Shown: positions 7,807-16,180, counted from the stretch's first letter. The stretch is DNA of 64,000 bases from Duganella guangzhouensis (GCF_009674535.1 NZ_WKJK01000015.1:62001-126000); one strand, 5' to 3'. Notes: a model not told the origin generated them from the letters alone. Numbers and translations: made by a program.

Positions 7807-8564
7807 AAAGTTCCTTGTGTCGGAGTGTCGATACCGGTGATTAATTCCGCGCCCAGCCAATGGGCGAATAGCGCGCCGGCTTGGGCGATGCCATCCTGCT
7901 CGCCGCATTGCTCCACCAGCCAATCGCACAGCGCGGAGAAGCGGCCGTCGCGGCTTACTTGTAGCAGTGCCGCGTACTCCAGCGCCTCGGCCATGCGCAG
8001 CATGCTGTTGCTGCCGCGACGCCAGACGATGTAGCCGCCCGGAGTGGCGAGCATTTCGCCTTCCGGCGCCGGACGCTGTTCCCACAGCGCGCTCCAGATC
8101 GCCTCAGCGTTGGTGGTGGCCGCGCGTAGTTGCAAAGACGGCGTCAGCCGCAGCACGGCATGGTCCCAGTCCAGCGTGGTCAGCTGATCGACGCTGACCG
8201 GCGTGGCGTCGGCCGCCACGAAGGCGGTGTTCAGCGCGTGCTCGATCCAGGCAAGTTCGCGTAGGTCTGGATGGTTGGGATAGGCTGCTTCCAGCGTTTG
8301 GTGGAAGCCGTCGGCGTAAGCGTCCAGCGTCCAGCCATGCGGTGGGCAAGCATCGATGTGGCGTACCGCCATGCCCAGAAAGGCGTCGGACCCCATCCAG
8401 CCGCGCAGCAGCGGGAAGGAATGTTCCAGGCAAGCCGTCAGTTGACTGCGGTAATTGTTCTGGTACACCGCCAGCCGCGCATCCGGGCCCAGACGCTGCG
8501 CAAGCGCAGCATCCGGTGCCACCAGCCAGGCGCCGAAATCGCGTTGTAATTCGGCCAGCTTCAT
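7803..8564 (-). CDS. bufC: DUF2063 partner protein for the MNIO enzyme
   Basis: A 253-residue DUF2063 protein; the start at 8564 (MKLAELQRDFGAWL) is chosen over an upstream in-frame extension that lies in the precursor gene. The N-terminal helical domain has the family blocks AVYQNNYRSQL and LEHSFPLL, then WIEHALNTAF. The C-terminal half (WRRGSNSMLRMAEALEYAAL) is the winged-helix-like part that in HvfC/TglI/MbnC-type partners helps bind the leader. It probably delivers both BufA peptides to BufB. The gene begins 8 bp after the bufA1 stop and overlaps doxX by 4 bp. Confidence 0.9.
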   Translation of the reverse strand: MKLAELQRDFGAWLVAPDAALAQRLGPDARLAVYQNNYRSQLTACLEHSFPLLRGWMGSDAFLGMAVRHIDACPPHGWTLDAYADGFHQTLEAAYPNHPDLRELAWIEHALNTAFVAADATPVSVDQLTTLDWDHAVLRLTPSLQLRAATTNAEAIWSALWEQRPAPEGEMLATPGGYIVWRRGSNSMLRMAEALEYAALLQVSRDGRFSALCDWLVEQCGEQDGIAQAGALFAHWLGAELITGIDTPTQGTL

Positions 8565-8572
8565 CGCGATGC

Positions 8573-8869
8573 TTAGCGCGGCGTCAGCGAACCGAAGCCT
8601 TTTGGCGTCTTGATCTTGGTGCAAGTGCCTTTGTCGACCAGTACCCAGGCATTGCCCTGGTAGTCGCTCTTGGCGGTGCCGGCGCAGCTGGTGCCGGCGC
8701 CAGCTGCGCAATCATTCTGGCCGGCCTTGGAGACGCCAAAGCATTTCTCGGTGGGCTTCTTGGCTTCGGCCTTGGCTTCCGCTTTGGTTTCGGCGGCGTG
8801 GGTGCTGCCAGCCAGGGCGGCCAGGGACAGGGCCAAAGCGGCGGCCAGGGCGGTATTGCTATGTTTCAT
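8573..8869 (-). CDS. bufA1: BufA1-type (DUF2282) bufferin precursor peptide
   Basis: A 98-residue exported peptide, first gene of the operon, with a good ribosome site (GAGGAGT). Residues 1-26 are a signal peptide ending STHAAE. A short Lys/Glu/Ala linker (AEAKAEAKK) follows, then the DUF2282 core: EKCFGVSKAGQNDC, GTSCAGTAKSDYQG and DKGTC. Four cysteines are at 43, 54, 62 and 83. In published bufferins these Cys are the sites of heterocycle formation and copper binding. It carries four Cys against six in the second precursor of the same operon, and the sequence context of the Cys differs, so two distinct products are expected. Confidence 0.93.
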   Translation of the reverse strand: MKHSNTALAAALALSLAALAGSTHAAETKAEAKAEAKKPTEKCFGVSKAGQNDCAAGAGTSCAGTAKSDYQGNAWVLVDKGTCTKIKTPKGFGSLTPR

Positions 8870-8913
8870 GGTGTACTCCTCGGTGTCGAGTGGAAGAAAA
8901 GACAGCGAGGACA

Positions 8914-9022
8914 GTGTAAAAGCGGCAAGAACATCCCGAATCCTCACATATCGATAGCGTTCTATCGTCCGATCGGGTAGGTGAGGGGATTTGCGATCTG
9001 TGGCAAAGTAGCGCTTTTACAC
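8914..9022. promoter_or_regulatory. Divergent regulatory region with nested inverted repeats
   Basis: The 175-bp gap between bufA1 and the response regulator holds three sets of inverted repeats. GTGTAAAAGCG (8914-8924) is a perfect 11-bp inverse of CGCTTTTACAC (9012-9022). CCTCAC (8942-8947) pairs with GTGAGG (8981-8986). A compact palindrome CGATAG-CGTT-CTATCG lies at 8952-8967. The 11-bp arms point the same sequence towards each gene. They could be matched operators or promoter elements serving both directions. No sigma-70 boxes of good quality were seen. Confidence 0.6.
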
Positions 9023-9044
9023 CTCTAGCGAAAGGTAGCTGCAC

Positions 9045-9707
9045 ATGAGGTCTGCACCAATCACTGTACTGATGGTAGATGATCACCCTATCTTTTTGGA
9101 TGGGGTCGCGAGTGCGCTGGACGCCATGGATGGCATGCAGCTGGTGGGCTGCGCCAGCAACGGCCAGCAGGCGATCGAGCTACATGGCCTGCTCAAGCCC
9201 GACGTCACCCTGATGGATTTGCAGCTACCGGATATGCATGGCAGCGTCGCCATCAGCGCCATCCGCAGCCAGGCGCCGGGCGCGCGCGTGATCGTGCTGA
9301 CCACCTATGAGGGCGACGCCCACGCATCGCAGGCGATCCGTGCCGGCGCCGCCGGTTATATGCTGAAGAGCGCGGTACGCCACGACCTGGAGGAAACCAT
9401 ACGCAGCGTGCACGCCGGACGGCGCCGCATCTTGCCGTCGGTGGCTTGCGCACTGGCGGAGCAGATGCATACCGATGCCTTGAGCCCGCGCGAAATCGAA
9501 GTGCTGCGCTTGGCGGCGGTGGGCAACACCAACCAGAAGATAGGCGACAAGTTGGGCCTGTCGGAAGGCACGATCAAGACCCACATGAGAAATGTGCTGG
9601 CCAAGATGCAGGCCAAGGACCGCACCCATGCGGTGCTGCTGGCGATGCAGCGCGGCATTATCAGCATGGGCGCCAGCGGCCGGCTGCCGCCGGGCTTGCG
9701 GCTGTGA
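9045..9707 (+). CDS. NarL/FixJ-family response regulator
   Basis: A 220-residue two-component regulator. The receiver domain (about 6-120) has the acidic pair Asp12-Asp13, phosphoacceptor Asp58 in TLMDLQLPD, the conserved Thr in VIVLTTYEG and Lys in YMLKSA. The C-terminal LuxR-type helix-turn-helix (about 145-205) contains LSPREIEVLRL and LGLSEGTIKTHMRN. It is divergent from the bufferin operon and converges with the sensor kinase gene 13 bp away, which makes that kinase the likely partner. Because it shares the buf promoter region it is a candidate regulator of the operon; that is an inference from position. Confidence 0.93.
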   Translation: MRSAPITVLMVDDHPIFLDGVASALDAMDGMQLVGCASNGQQAIELHGLLKPDVTLMDLQLPDMHGSVAISAIRSQAPGARVIVLTTYEGDAHASQAIRAGAAGYMLKSAVRHDLEETIRSVHAGRRRILPSVACALAEQMHTDALSPREIEVLRLAAVGNTNQKIGDKLGLSEGTIKTHMRNVLAKMQAKDRTHAVLLAMQRGIISMGASGRLPPGLRL

Positions 9708-9720
9708 ACGCCGCGCGCGC

Positions 9721-12700
9721 TTAGCGACCGCGCCGTAATAGTCCACGCAAGCTGGCACGCAGCCGGGCGAGCCAGCCGGCCTGGGTGCCGACCGCATATG
9801 CCTGCTCGGACGGTATGCTGAAGCAGACCTCCGTGCCCCGCGCGTTCGGGCTGCGCAATTCGATTATCCCGCCCACGATCTCGGCCCGTTCGCGCATGCC
9901 GACCAGGCCGAAGTGGCCTTCAAGCGCGCCATCGTGCAGCACTTGCGGCGGCATGCCGCCACCATCGTCGCGTACCATCAGGGTGAATTTCTCGACCCCA
10001 TAGTCCAGCGTCATGGTGACGCGTTGCGCCTGGGCGTGGCGATAGGCATTTTGCAGCGCTTCGTATCCGATGAAGTAAATCTCCTCCCAGGCGGTGTTGT
10101 CCAGCAAACGCACCGCGCCCCGCAGCCGTAACGAGAACAAGGGGCCATGCTCGTGCTGCAATCGCTCGCCCAGACTGTCAAACGCGCGCTCCATGTCGCT
10201 GCTGCGGACGGCCGCCGCGCGCAGGCCCATGACCGCGCTGCGTCCGTTGATCAACACGCCATCGGCGCGGAGCAGTAATTCTTCCATGCGTTGCCGCGAC
10301 GTGCTCTCGGCGGGTAAGGTGTTGCTGACGTTGGAGAAATTCAGCACCAGTCCATGCACCTCCTGAAGCCAACTGTCGTGCAATGCGCGCGCGATGCGCT
10401 CACGCTCCATTAACCGGGCGCCAAGCAAAGCGTTGAGACGGCCGACGACCTGGCGCATGCGCAGCACATAGAGCAAATATCCCAGCGCCAGTACGCCGGC
10501 AGCGCACAGCAGATAAAACCAGATGGTCTGGGTGAAGCGTGGCGCCAGGTCGAACCTCACGACGGCGTCCTGTTCACTCCAAACGCCATCGGCGTTGGCG
10601 GCCTTGACATGAAAGCGATAGCTGCCGGGCGCCAGATTGGTGTAGCTGGCTTGCCGCATGCGCCCGGCATCCTGCCATTCGCTTTCATTGCCCTCCAGGC
10701 GATACAGGATCTTCATCTGTTCCGGCGCGGTCAGGCTGAGCGCGGCGAAATGGATTTCAACCTTGGATGCCGCGTCTCCCAGGTGCAGCTGGTTGCCCAA
10801 CTGAAGCGGACGGCCATCGGCCTTGAAGCTGGTGATCTGGACGACCGGCGCGACGGTATTGCGGTACAGCTGGTTGGGATCAAGCACACCGATCCCCTCG
10901 GTGCCGACGAACCATAGTTTGCCCTTGCTGTCGATCGCACCGTTGGCAGCCAGACTGAGCGTCGCATCGCCGGGATAACCATCGCGCGCGCCGAACGTTT
11001 CCAGGCGTAGCGGAATCTGCGGATCGCGCACGCTTGCTTCCCAGTCGGCCGATTTCGCGAGCATTAATCCGGCCAGGCCGTGCAGCCAGCGGTCGCCGTT
11101 GGCCGTAATCATAATCCCGGCGAGATAGCGCAAGGCATCGGGATCTTGTGCCCGCAGCCGTTCGAAACGCGAGCCCTTCAGCACTGCGGTGCCGGAAGAG
11201 CCTGAAACCAGCACATCTTTTTGGACATCGATAAAGCGCGCCGCGCCGACGTCGGCGGTTGCCAACTGCTGCATGCGTTCATTCTGAAAACGCCAGGCGG
11301 TTCCTTGCTGGGTGATGAACCAAACCGCGCCATCGGCCGCCGCCGCATAGTTGCGTGTGGTTGGCGGCATCTCATACTCGCTGGCGTTATGCCATTTGCC
11401 ATCTACGTAACGGTAAGTCCCGCATGGCATCGCGGTGACCCAGGTGGAGGTTTTATCTTCGACCAGAATGTTGGCGCTGACCTTGCTGGAGGTGCCACAG
11501 CTTGGCATCGGCAGCACTTCGGTGTGATCGGCATACCGGCGTTCAATCGCGGTCGGGGTATTGGTGACGAAAGCGCCACCATGGCCGCGCACTGCAACGC
11601 TGTGCGCCATATTGACGATAGGCGGCGGGCGTGCGCCAGCCGACACGTTCCAGGGCCGCTCCATATTTCCGGCACTGATCCAGATGTCGCCAGCCCAGTC
11701 GGCGACAGGTACCGCAAGACTGGCGTCCGCCGGCAGCGGCATCGTGCGGATGTTCTGATGCGAAAATTTCTCCAGGCCGGTGCTGGTCGCGACCCAGATA
11801 TTCCCCTCGCGGTCTTCCAGCATGCTGTCGGTCGTCAGGCTGCTTAACTGCCACGCCTGGTCGAGACGTTGGGCCGGTAACTTTGAGGGCGTGAACTTGT
11901 CGCTTGATGGAATGTCCTGTTTGCGGATACGGGCGATGCCGTTCGGACTGGCGAGCAGCCACAAGTTTCCATCCCGATCGAACATCGCTTTTCCCGACGC
12001 GTTGGCATTGCTGTGCGCCGCAAAGCCTGGCCGCAGCACACCCCGCTGTGCCTTCGGCAACCGCACCACATCATCGCCCGCCACTTGCCACAGATCGCCG
12101 TTCGGCGCGTAAAAGAAATCGGTTTCCGCCGGTCTGTCGGTCGCGCGGAAGCGCTTGCTCGTCCGGTCAAATCGATACCAGGTTCCGGTCACCAGCGCCC
12201 ATAATTCAGCGTTATCCAGCACGATGACTTCGGTCATCTTCGCCGGCAGCCCCCAACCGTCGGCGCTGCGTTGCCAACCGTTGTCGGCATACCGCATCAG
12301 ACCTTTGGTGGTCGCCACCCAGACGCTATTGTCGATGTCCGGCGCGAGCGCAAACACGATTTCGGGCGGTGCCTTATCGGCGTTGGGCAACACCTGCAAT
12401 TCGCCATTGCGGATGAGGTCGAAACCGCCTTCATAATAAGCGACGTACAGGTCGCCATTTTCGGCCGCATACATGGTGCTGATGCGTAGCCCGCGTAACC
12501 TGCGGCCGGCTGGCGAGACAAAGCGTTCAAAGGTCAGTCCATCAAATCGGTAGAGGCCGTTGGAGTTCCCCAGCCACAGCCAACCATCCCTGGTTTGCAC
12601 CATGCTGGAAAGATTGCCTGGCGCGCCGTCTTTTTTGCGCCAGGTATCGTGACGGTAATCCTGCAGGTTGACCAGCGGGTCAAGTGCCCAGGCATTTGCG

Positions 12701-12783
12701 GTGATTAGTACTTGAATCAGGATGAAGGCGGGCAGGCAGAGCGTGCGACAACGTCCACGGAGTATGGACCGGATATTCTTCAT
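9721..12783 (-). CDS. Periplasmic-propeller sensor histidine kinase
   Basis: A 1020-residue sensor. After a signal segment (about residues 15-33), a large periplasmic part carries two-component-regulator propeller repeats of the type W-x-GxxxGLxRFDG (first at GWLWLGNSNGLYRFDG), forming beta-propellers. A Y_Y_Y domain (YRLEGNESEWQDAG to SYRFHVKAANADGVWS) precedes one membrane helix (TIWFYLLCAAGVLALGYLLY). The cytoplasmic end is HisKA_3 with His802 in RIARALHDSWLQ, then HATPase motifs EALQNAYRHA, DDGGGM and GHFGLVGMRERA. Gene order (tail to tail with the response regulator) supports a pair. The ligand is unknown; propeller sensors often detect oligosaccharides or envelope states. Confidence 0.92.
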   Translation of the reverse strand: MKNIRSILRGRCRTLCLPAFILIQVLITANAWALDPLVNLQDYRHDTWRKKDGAPGNLSSMVQTRDGWLWLGNSNGLYRFDGLTFERFVSPAGRRLRGLRISTMYAAENGDLYVAYYEGGFDLIRNGELQVLPNADKAPPEIVFALAPDIDNSVWVATTKGLMRYADNGWQRSADGWGLPAKMTEVIVLDNAELWALVTGTWYRFDRTSKRFRATDRPAETDFFYAPNGDLWQVAGDDVVRLPKAQRGVLRPGFAAHSNANASGKAMFDRDGNLWLLASPNGIARIRKQDIPSSDKFTPSKLPAQRLDQAWQLSSLTTDSMLEDREGNIWVATSTGLEKFSHQNIRTMPLPADASLAVPVADWAGDIWISAGNMERPWNVSAGARPPPIVNMAHSVAVRGHGGAFVTNTPTAIERRYADHTEVLPMPSCGTSSKVSANILVEDKTSTWVTAMPCGTYRYVDGKWHNASEYEMPPTTRNYAAAADGAVWFITQQGTAWRFQNERMQQLATADVGAARFIDVQKDVLVSGSSGTAVLKGSRFERLRAQDPDALRYLAGIMITANGDRWLHGLAGLMLAKSADWEASVRDPQIPLRLETFGARDGYPGDATLSLAANGAIDSKGKLWFVGTEGIGVLDPNQLYRNTVAPVVQITSFKADGRPLQLGNQLHLGDAASKVEIHFAALSLTAPEQMKILYRLEGNESEWQDAGRMRQASYTNLAPGSYRFHVKAANADGVWSEQDAVVRFDLAPRFTQTIWFYLLCAAGVLALGYLLYVLRMRQVVGRLNALLGARLMERERIARALHDSWLQEVHGLVLNFSNVSNTLPAESTSRQRMEELLLRADGVLINGRSAVMGLRAAAVRSSDMERAFDSLGERLQHEHGPLFSLRLRGAVRLLDNTAWEEIYFIGYEALQNAYRHAQAQRVTMTLDYGVEKFTLMVRDDGGGMPPQVLHDGALEGHFGLVGMRERAEIVGGIIELRSPNARGTEVCFSIPSEQAYAVGTQAGWLARLRASLRGLLRRGR

Positions 12784-12852
12784 CTGATAGGGATGTACTG
12801 TGTGGAAACTTGACTATAGCACAATAATCTCGGCCTCAAAGTGCGTGGATGG

Positions 12853-13329
12853 TTAGGGCGCCAGACGGGTGAACACAAAGTCATGGTCCTTCACCAGCGC
12901 CTGGTGGCAGCCCCAGCAGGTCTGATGCTGCGCTTCATCCGCCGGCCTGCCGTTGACGAAGCGGCCAAAGCCCCAGCCCCCGGTGGACGCATATTTTTTC
13001 GAATCCTTGACCATCACCTGCACCGTGCTCGCTTTACCCGGCACAAAGGCCGGCGGCGACTCGGGCGACTGCACATGCTTCCACGCCAGCTTGACCAGTA
13101 CGGTGCCGTCAGGGAAGGGCAGCTGATTTTTCTCGATGGCGGCGATGGCAATCGGATTGCCAACCACCACGCGCAACTCGTCAAGTGGCGGGCTTTCATG
13201 GGCGGGAGCGATGAATTCCCACTTGCGGTAACCGTCCGGCAAAGTCACGCCGTAGATTGGTGACGCATTATCTGCTGCCTGAGCAAGGCCGGCGACGGCA
13301 AGCAAGATGGATAAGATGACTGACTTCAA
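12853..13329 (-). CDS. Cytochrome P460 family protein
   Basis: A 158-residue periplasmic c-type haem protein. Residues 1-19 are a Sec signal peptide. One haem-binding CWGCH (Cys138, Cys141, His142) lies near the C-terminus, as in cytochrome P460 and cytochrome c'-beta. Family features before it include YRKWEFIAP and VVVGNPIAI near the N-terminus and GRFVNGRPAD just before the haem site. Such proteins bind NO or oxidise hydroxylamine; which applies here cannot be told without knowing the distal residues. It stands alone, 69 bp downstream of the start of the oppositely placed sensor gene, with its own leader. Confidence 0.85.
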   Translation of the reverse strand: MKSVILSILLAVAGLAQAADNASPIYGVTLPDGYRKWEFIAPAHESPPLDELRVVVGNPIAIAAIEKNQLPFPDGTVLVKLAWKHVQSPESPPAFVPGKASTVQVMVKDSKKYASTGGWGFGRFVNGRPADEAQHQTCWGCHQALVKDHDFVFTRLAP

Positions 13330-13401
13330 TTGGAATCCTCCGGATAGGTAGATGGCATCGGGGGCGACTGACCGTCAGGCCGGCCCCGCGTGTTGGCCGC
13401 A

Positions 13402-13716
13402 TTAGGTGGCGCTGGCCACGTCGATATCGGCGGATACGGCTGGATGCGTTTTGCGATAGGCCGCAAGTTCAGCTTTGACCTCGGCGCGGGTTTTCGCCGC
13501 CACCGGCGCTTCATCGGCGGAGAAATCTGGATATTGCTCGCCGTAGCGGATTTCACCGCGCTGGATTGCCGCCAGGGTTTCCGCGCGCACTTCGGCGCGG
13601 GTCTTGGTCGATACGAAGTCGGTGTAGCCAGAGTATTCCTCGCTGACCTGGGCGGAGGCTGCAGCCGAAGCGAACAGAGCGGTAGCGACGGACAGGGCGA
13701 TGGCGATATTTTTCAT
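13402..13716 (-). CDS. DUF4148 exported small protein (copy 1)
   Basis: A 104-residue protein with a signal peptide (residues 1-22, ending ASAQ). The mature part has the DUF4148 pattern common in betaproteobacteria: a KTRAEVRAET block followed by a second KTRAEVKAELAAYRKTHP block and a Tyr-Ser-Gly-Tyr start (EEYSGYTDF). It is closely related to the next gene upstream, so the two are tandem paralogues. Periplasmic location; function unknown in the family. Glu, Lys and Ala rich, probably helical. Confidence 0.8.
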   Translation of the reverse strand: MKNIAIALSVATALFASAAASAQVSEEYSGYTDFVSTKTRAEVRAETLAAIQRGEIRYGEQYPDFSADEAPVAAKTRAEVKAELAAYRKTHPAVSADIDVASAT

Positions 13717-13777
13717 GGTAATGTTCCTTGGGATGTGATTTGTTTGCTATTTAAGCGGATGCGAGTAATTTAATAAA

Positions 13778-14080
13778 CTATTGAACGACGCTGACATCGT
13801 CGGACACTTCTGGATGGGTCTTGCGGTAGGCGCTCAATTCGGCCTTCACTTCGGCGCGGGTCTTCGCGGCAGGGGCGTGTTGCACCGGGACGTTAGGATA
13901 CTGTTCGCCATCACTGATCTCACCATGCTGCAACGCCAGGCGGGTTTCCGCTTTTACCTGGGCGCGGGTGGTGGTGGATGTGAAGCCGTTGTAACCGGAA
14001 TATTCGATACTTTCCTGGGCCGACGCGGTGATGGCAGCGAAAGCGATGCCGGCGATGGACAATGCGATGAAGTTTTTCAT
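13778..14080 (-). CDS. DUF4148 exported small protein (copy 2)
   Basis: A 100-residue paralogue of the neighbouring gene. The start at 14080 gives a clean signal peptide (KNFIALSIAGIAFAAITASA); the longer in-frame reading upstream is basic and not signal-like. It shares the IEYSGYNGF opening, the TTTRAQVKAET block, GEISDGEQYPNV and the KTRAEVKAELSAYRKTHPEV end with copy 1. The gap of 61 bp between the two genes and the separate ribosome sites suggest a local duplication rather than one split gene. Confidence 0.8.
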   Translation of the reverse strand: MKNFIALSIAGIAFAAITASAQESIEYSGYNGFTSTTTRAQVKAETRLALQHGEISDGEQYPNVPVQHAPAAKTRAEVKAELSAYRKTHPEVSDDVSVVQ

Positions 14081-14278
14081 GATCTGGCTCCTTGAGGTTG
14101 TTGGTTGGGCGTTGTTGCCCGATGTGTGTATATTAAAGCGCATGCGATAGTATCGCAAGAGATATTTAATCCTACTGAAGGAATAGGCAAATAGACATCG
14201 AAATGGCGCGGGCGGTATGCGTTTGCGCCTACTCTTTCGACGGATTATCTTTTGCCGTTGAACTGCCATAATCCCGCC

Positions 14279-15298
14279 ATGATGAAATCCCTACTTTTAC
14301 TGGCGGCGCTGGCCTCCGGAACCGCGCTGGCGCAGACCGACGCGCCAGTGGCGCGGACCAACTGGGCGGTTGCGCGCGCTGGCGAGCAGGTGTACACCTT
14401 CTTCGGCCTGGGGCCGGGCAAGACCTACGCGGATATCCAGCGGGACGTGTACGTGCTCGATTTGCGTGACGGCAGCTGGCGCAAGGCGGGCGACATCCCG
14501 GTCGCACAAGGTCGCCTGGCGAGCGCCGCGCTTACCGTCGGCGGCCAGGTCTACCTGATCGGCGGCTACACCGTGTCGGCCCAGGGCGACGAAGTGTCGA
14601 CGCCCGAAGTGATGCGCTTCCTGCCTGACAGCGCGCGCTTCGAAACCGAGACCATCATGCCGATCGCGGTCGACGACAGCGTCGCCCTGGCTTGGCGCGA
14701 CCGCTGGATTGTGCTGGTCAGCGGTTGGCACGACAAGGCCAACGTCACCGACGTCCAGATCTACGACACGCAAACCCGCCGCTGGCTCAGCGCCACGCCA
14801 TTCCCCGGTCAGCCGGTCTTCGGCCATGCAGGCGGCCTGGTCGGTGACACCATGGTGATCTGCGACGGCGTCACCGCCGACAAAGGGGCGGACGGCAAGA
14901 ATGTCTTCGCCATCAGCAACGCCTGCTGGCAGGGCACGCTGGACACGCAACAGCCAACCCAGATCAGCTGGCGTCCACTGCCCGCGCATCCGGGCAAGCC
15001 GTTGTATCGCGCCGGCGCGGTTGGCGACGACGGCCGCATCGTGTTTGCCGGCGGCAGCGGACGTCCGTACAACTACAACGGCATCGGCTACGACAAATTG
15101 CCGGCCGAACCATCGGCCAGCGTATTCAGCTACGATCCGGCGCGCGGCCTGTGGCAGACCCATGCGCCGTTGCCGCAAGCTGGCATGGACTTTCGCGGCC
15201 TGGTGCCGTTCGGCGGCGGCAGCTACGGACTATTCGGCGGCATGCGCGACGGCCAGCGGGTCAGCGCGGGTGTGATTCGCTTCTCGACATCGCCTTAG
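14279..15298 (+). CDS. Exported kelch-repeat beta-propeller protein
   Basis: A 339-residue protein. The ATG at 14279 (or the next codon, 14282) starts a signal peptide (KSLLLLAALASGTALAQ). The rest shows kelch-type repeats with the paired-glycine signature: VYLIGGYTVSA, WIVLVSGWHDKAN, IVFAGGSGRPY and YGLFGGMRDG, each followed by a strand and a Trp. This predicts a periplasmic six- or seven-bladed propeller like N-acetylneuraminate epimerase or galactose-oxidase domains. No catalytic role can be assigned. Its 3' end overlaps the AraC regulator on the other strand by 38 bp. Confidence 0.8.
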   Translation: MMKSLLLLAALASGTALAQTDAPVARTNWAVARAGEQVYTFFGLGPGKTYADIQRDVYVLDLRDGSWRKAGDIPVAQGRLASAALTVGGQVYLIGGYTVSAQGDEVSTPEVMRFLPDSARFETETIMPIAVDDSVALAWRDRWIVLVSGWHDKANVTDVQIYDTQTRRWLSATPFPGQPVFGHAGGLVGDTMVICDGVTADKGADGKNVFAISNACWQGTLDTQQPTQISWRPLPAHPGKPLYRAGAVGDDGRIVFAGGSGRPYNYNGIGYDKLPAEPSASVFSYDPARGLWQTHAPLPQAGMDFRGLVPFGGGSYGLFGGMRDGQRVSAGVIRFSTSP

Positions 15299-16079
15299 CC
15301 TGGTTGCCGAGATAGCGTGCCGGCGACGCGCCCAAGGCTTTTTTGAACATGGTGATGAAGGCGCTGACCGATTCGTAGCCGAGGTCTTCGGCGATGCGCT
15401 GCACCTGCACGCCCGCCGACAGCCAGCGCAAGGCGACGATGATTTGCAGTTGCTGGCGCCAGCGGCCAAAAGTCATGCCGGTTTCCTGCAGCACCAGCCG
15501 TGCCAGCGTGCGTTCGCTCATGGCGAGCGCGTCCGCCCATTGGCGCGCGGTGCGGCGGTCTGACGGACTCTGCAGCAACTGGTCGGCCAGGCGCCGCAGT
15601 TTGGGATGGCTGGAGACAGGGAAATAAAGCTGCTCGACGCGCATCTGCGCCAGCTCTTCCAGCAACACGCCGACCAGCCGCGCGGTGCTGCTGCCTTCCG
15701 CGTAGTCCTGCGGCAGCGACGACAGATGCAGCATCATTTCGCGCAGCATCGGCGTGATGGCCAGTGTGCAGCAGTCCGGCGGCATCAGCGCCGCCGATGG
15801 CTCCACGCACAGCAGACACAGGTCGGTATCGGCGCTGGCGCGCATCAGGTGCGCCATGCCGCCGGGAATCCACACGCCGCACTGCGGCGGCACCATCCAG
15901 TAACCGTGCGGCACTTCGCAAATGACACTGCCGCGCAGCGCCACCACCAACTGCCCTTTGCGATGGTGGTGCATCAGCGGGTCGCGGTCTTCGCCGGCCG
16001 CGTAGGCGCGCAAGGCGATGGCCGGCTGCGGGATCGCATCGAGATCGTTATTGGCCCGCATGGCGGCGAGAGCTGACAT
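15261..16079 (-). CDS. AraC-family regulator (NimR-like)
   Basis: A 272-residue regulator. The N-terminal cupin domain has HHHRKGQLVVALRGSV and VPPQCGVWIPGGMAH. The C-terminal AraC helix-turn-helix has MSERTLARLVLQETGMTF and IAEDLGYESVSAFITMFKKALG. It is divergent from an MFS exporter of the CynX/NimT type, the arrangement known for E. coli nimR-nimT, so it probably controls that exporter. An inverted repeat in the shared gap is a candidate operator. Its end overlaps the kelch gene by 38 bp, an antisense overlap. Confidence 0.88.
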   Translation of the reverse strand: MSALAAMRANNDLDAIPQPAIALRAYAAGEDRDPLMHHHRKGQLVVALRGSVICEVPHGYWMVPPQCGVWIPGGMAHLMRASADTDLCLLCVEPSAALMPPDCCTLAITPMLREMMLHLSSLPQDYAEGSSTARLVGVLLEELAQMRVEQLYFPVSSHPKLRRLADQLLQSPSDRRTARQWADALAMSERTLARLVLQETGMTFGRWRQQLQIIVALRWLSAGVQVQRIAEDLGYESVSAFITMFKKALGASPARYLGNQAKAMSRSESHPR

Positions 16080-16086
16080 GAGTGTT

Positions 16087-16133
16087 GTCCGAATTTAGTG
16101 ATATTTGGTCAGGATAGCTAAATTCAGTCGGAC
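16087..16133. promoter_or_regulatory. Candidate operator between AraC regulator and MFS exporter
   Basis: GAATTTAG (16091-16098) is a perfect inverse of CTAAATTC (16118-16125). Just outside, GTCC (16087-16090) matches GGAC (16130-16133), with a 4-nt offset on the right side. The AT-rich arms stand out in GC-rich DNA and sit in the 101-bp divergent gap. A site for the AraC regulator is inferred. Confidence 0.55.
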
Positions 16134-16180
16134 GATCCAGCGCTAAGCTGTCTCATCGACACTTTTTCCATAGGTGAGCC

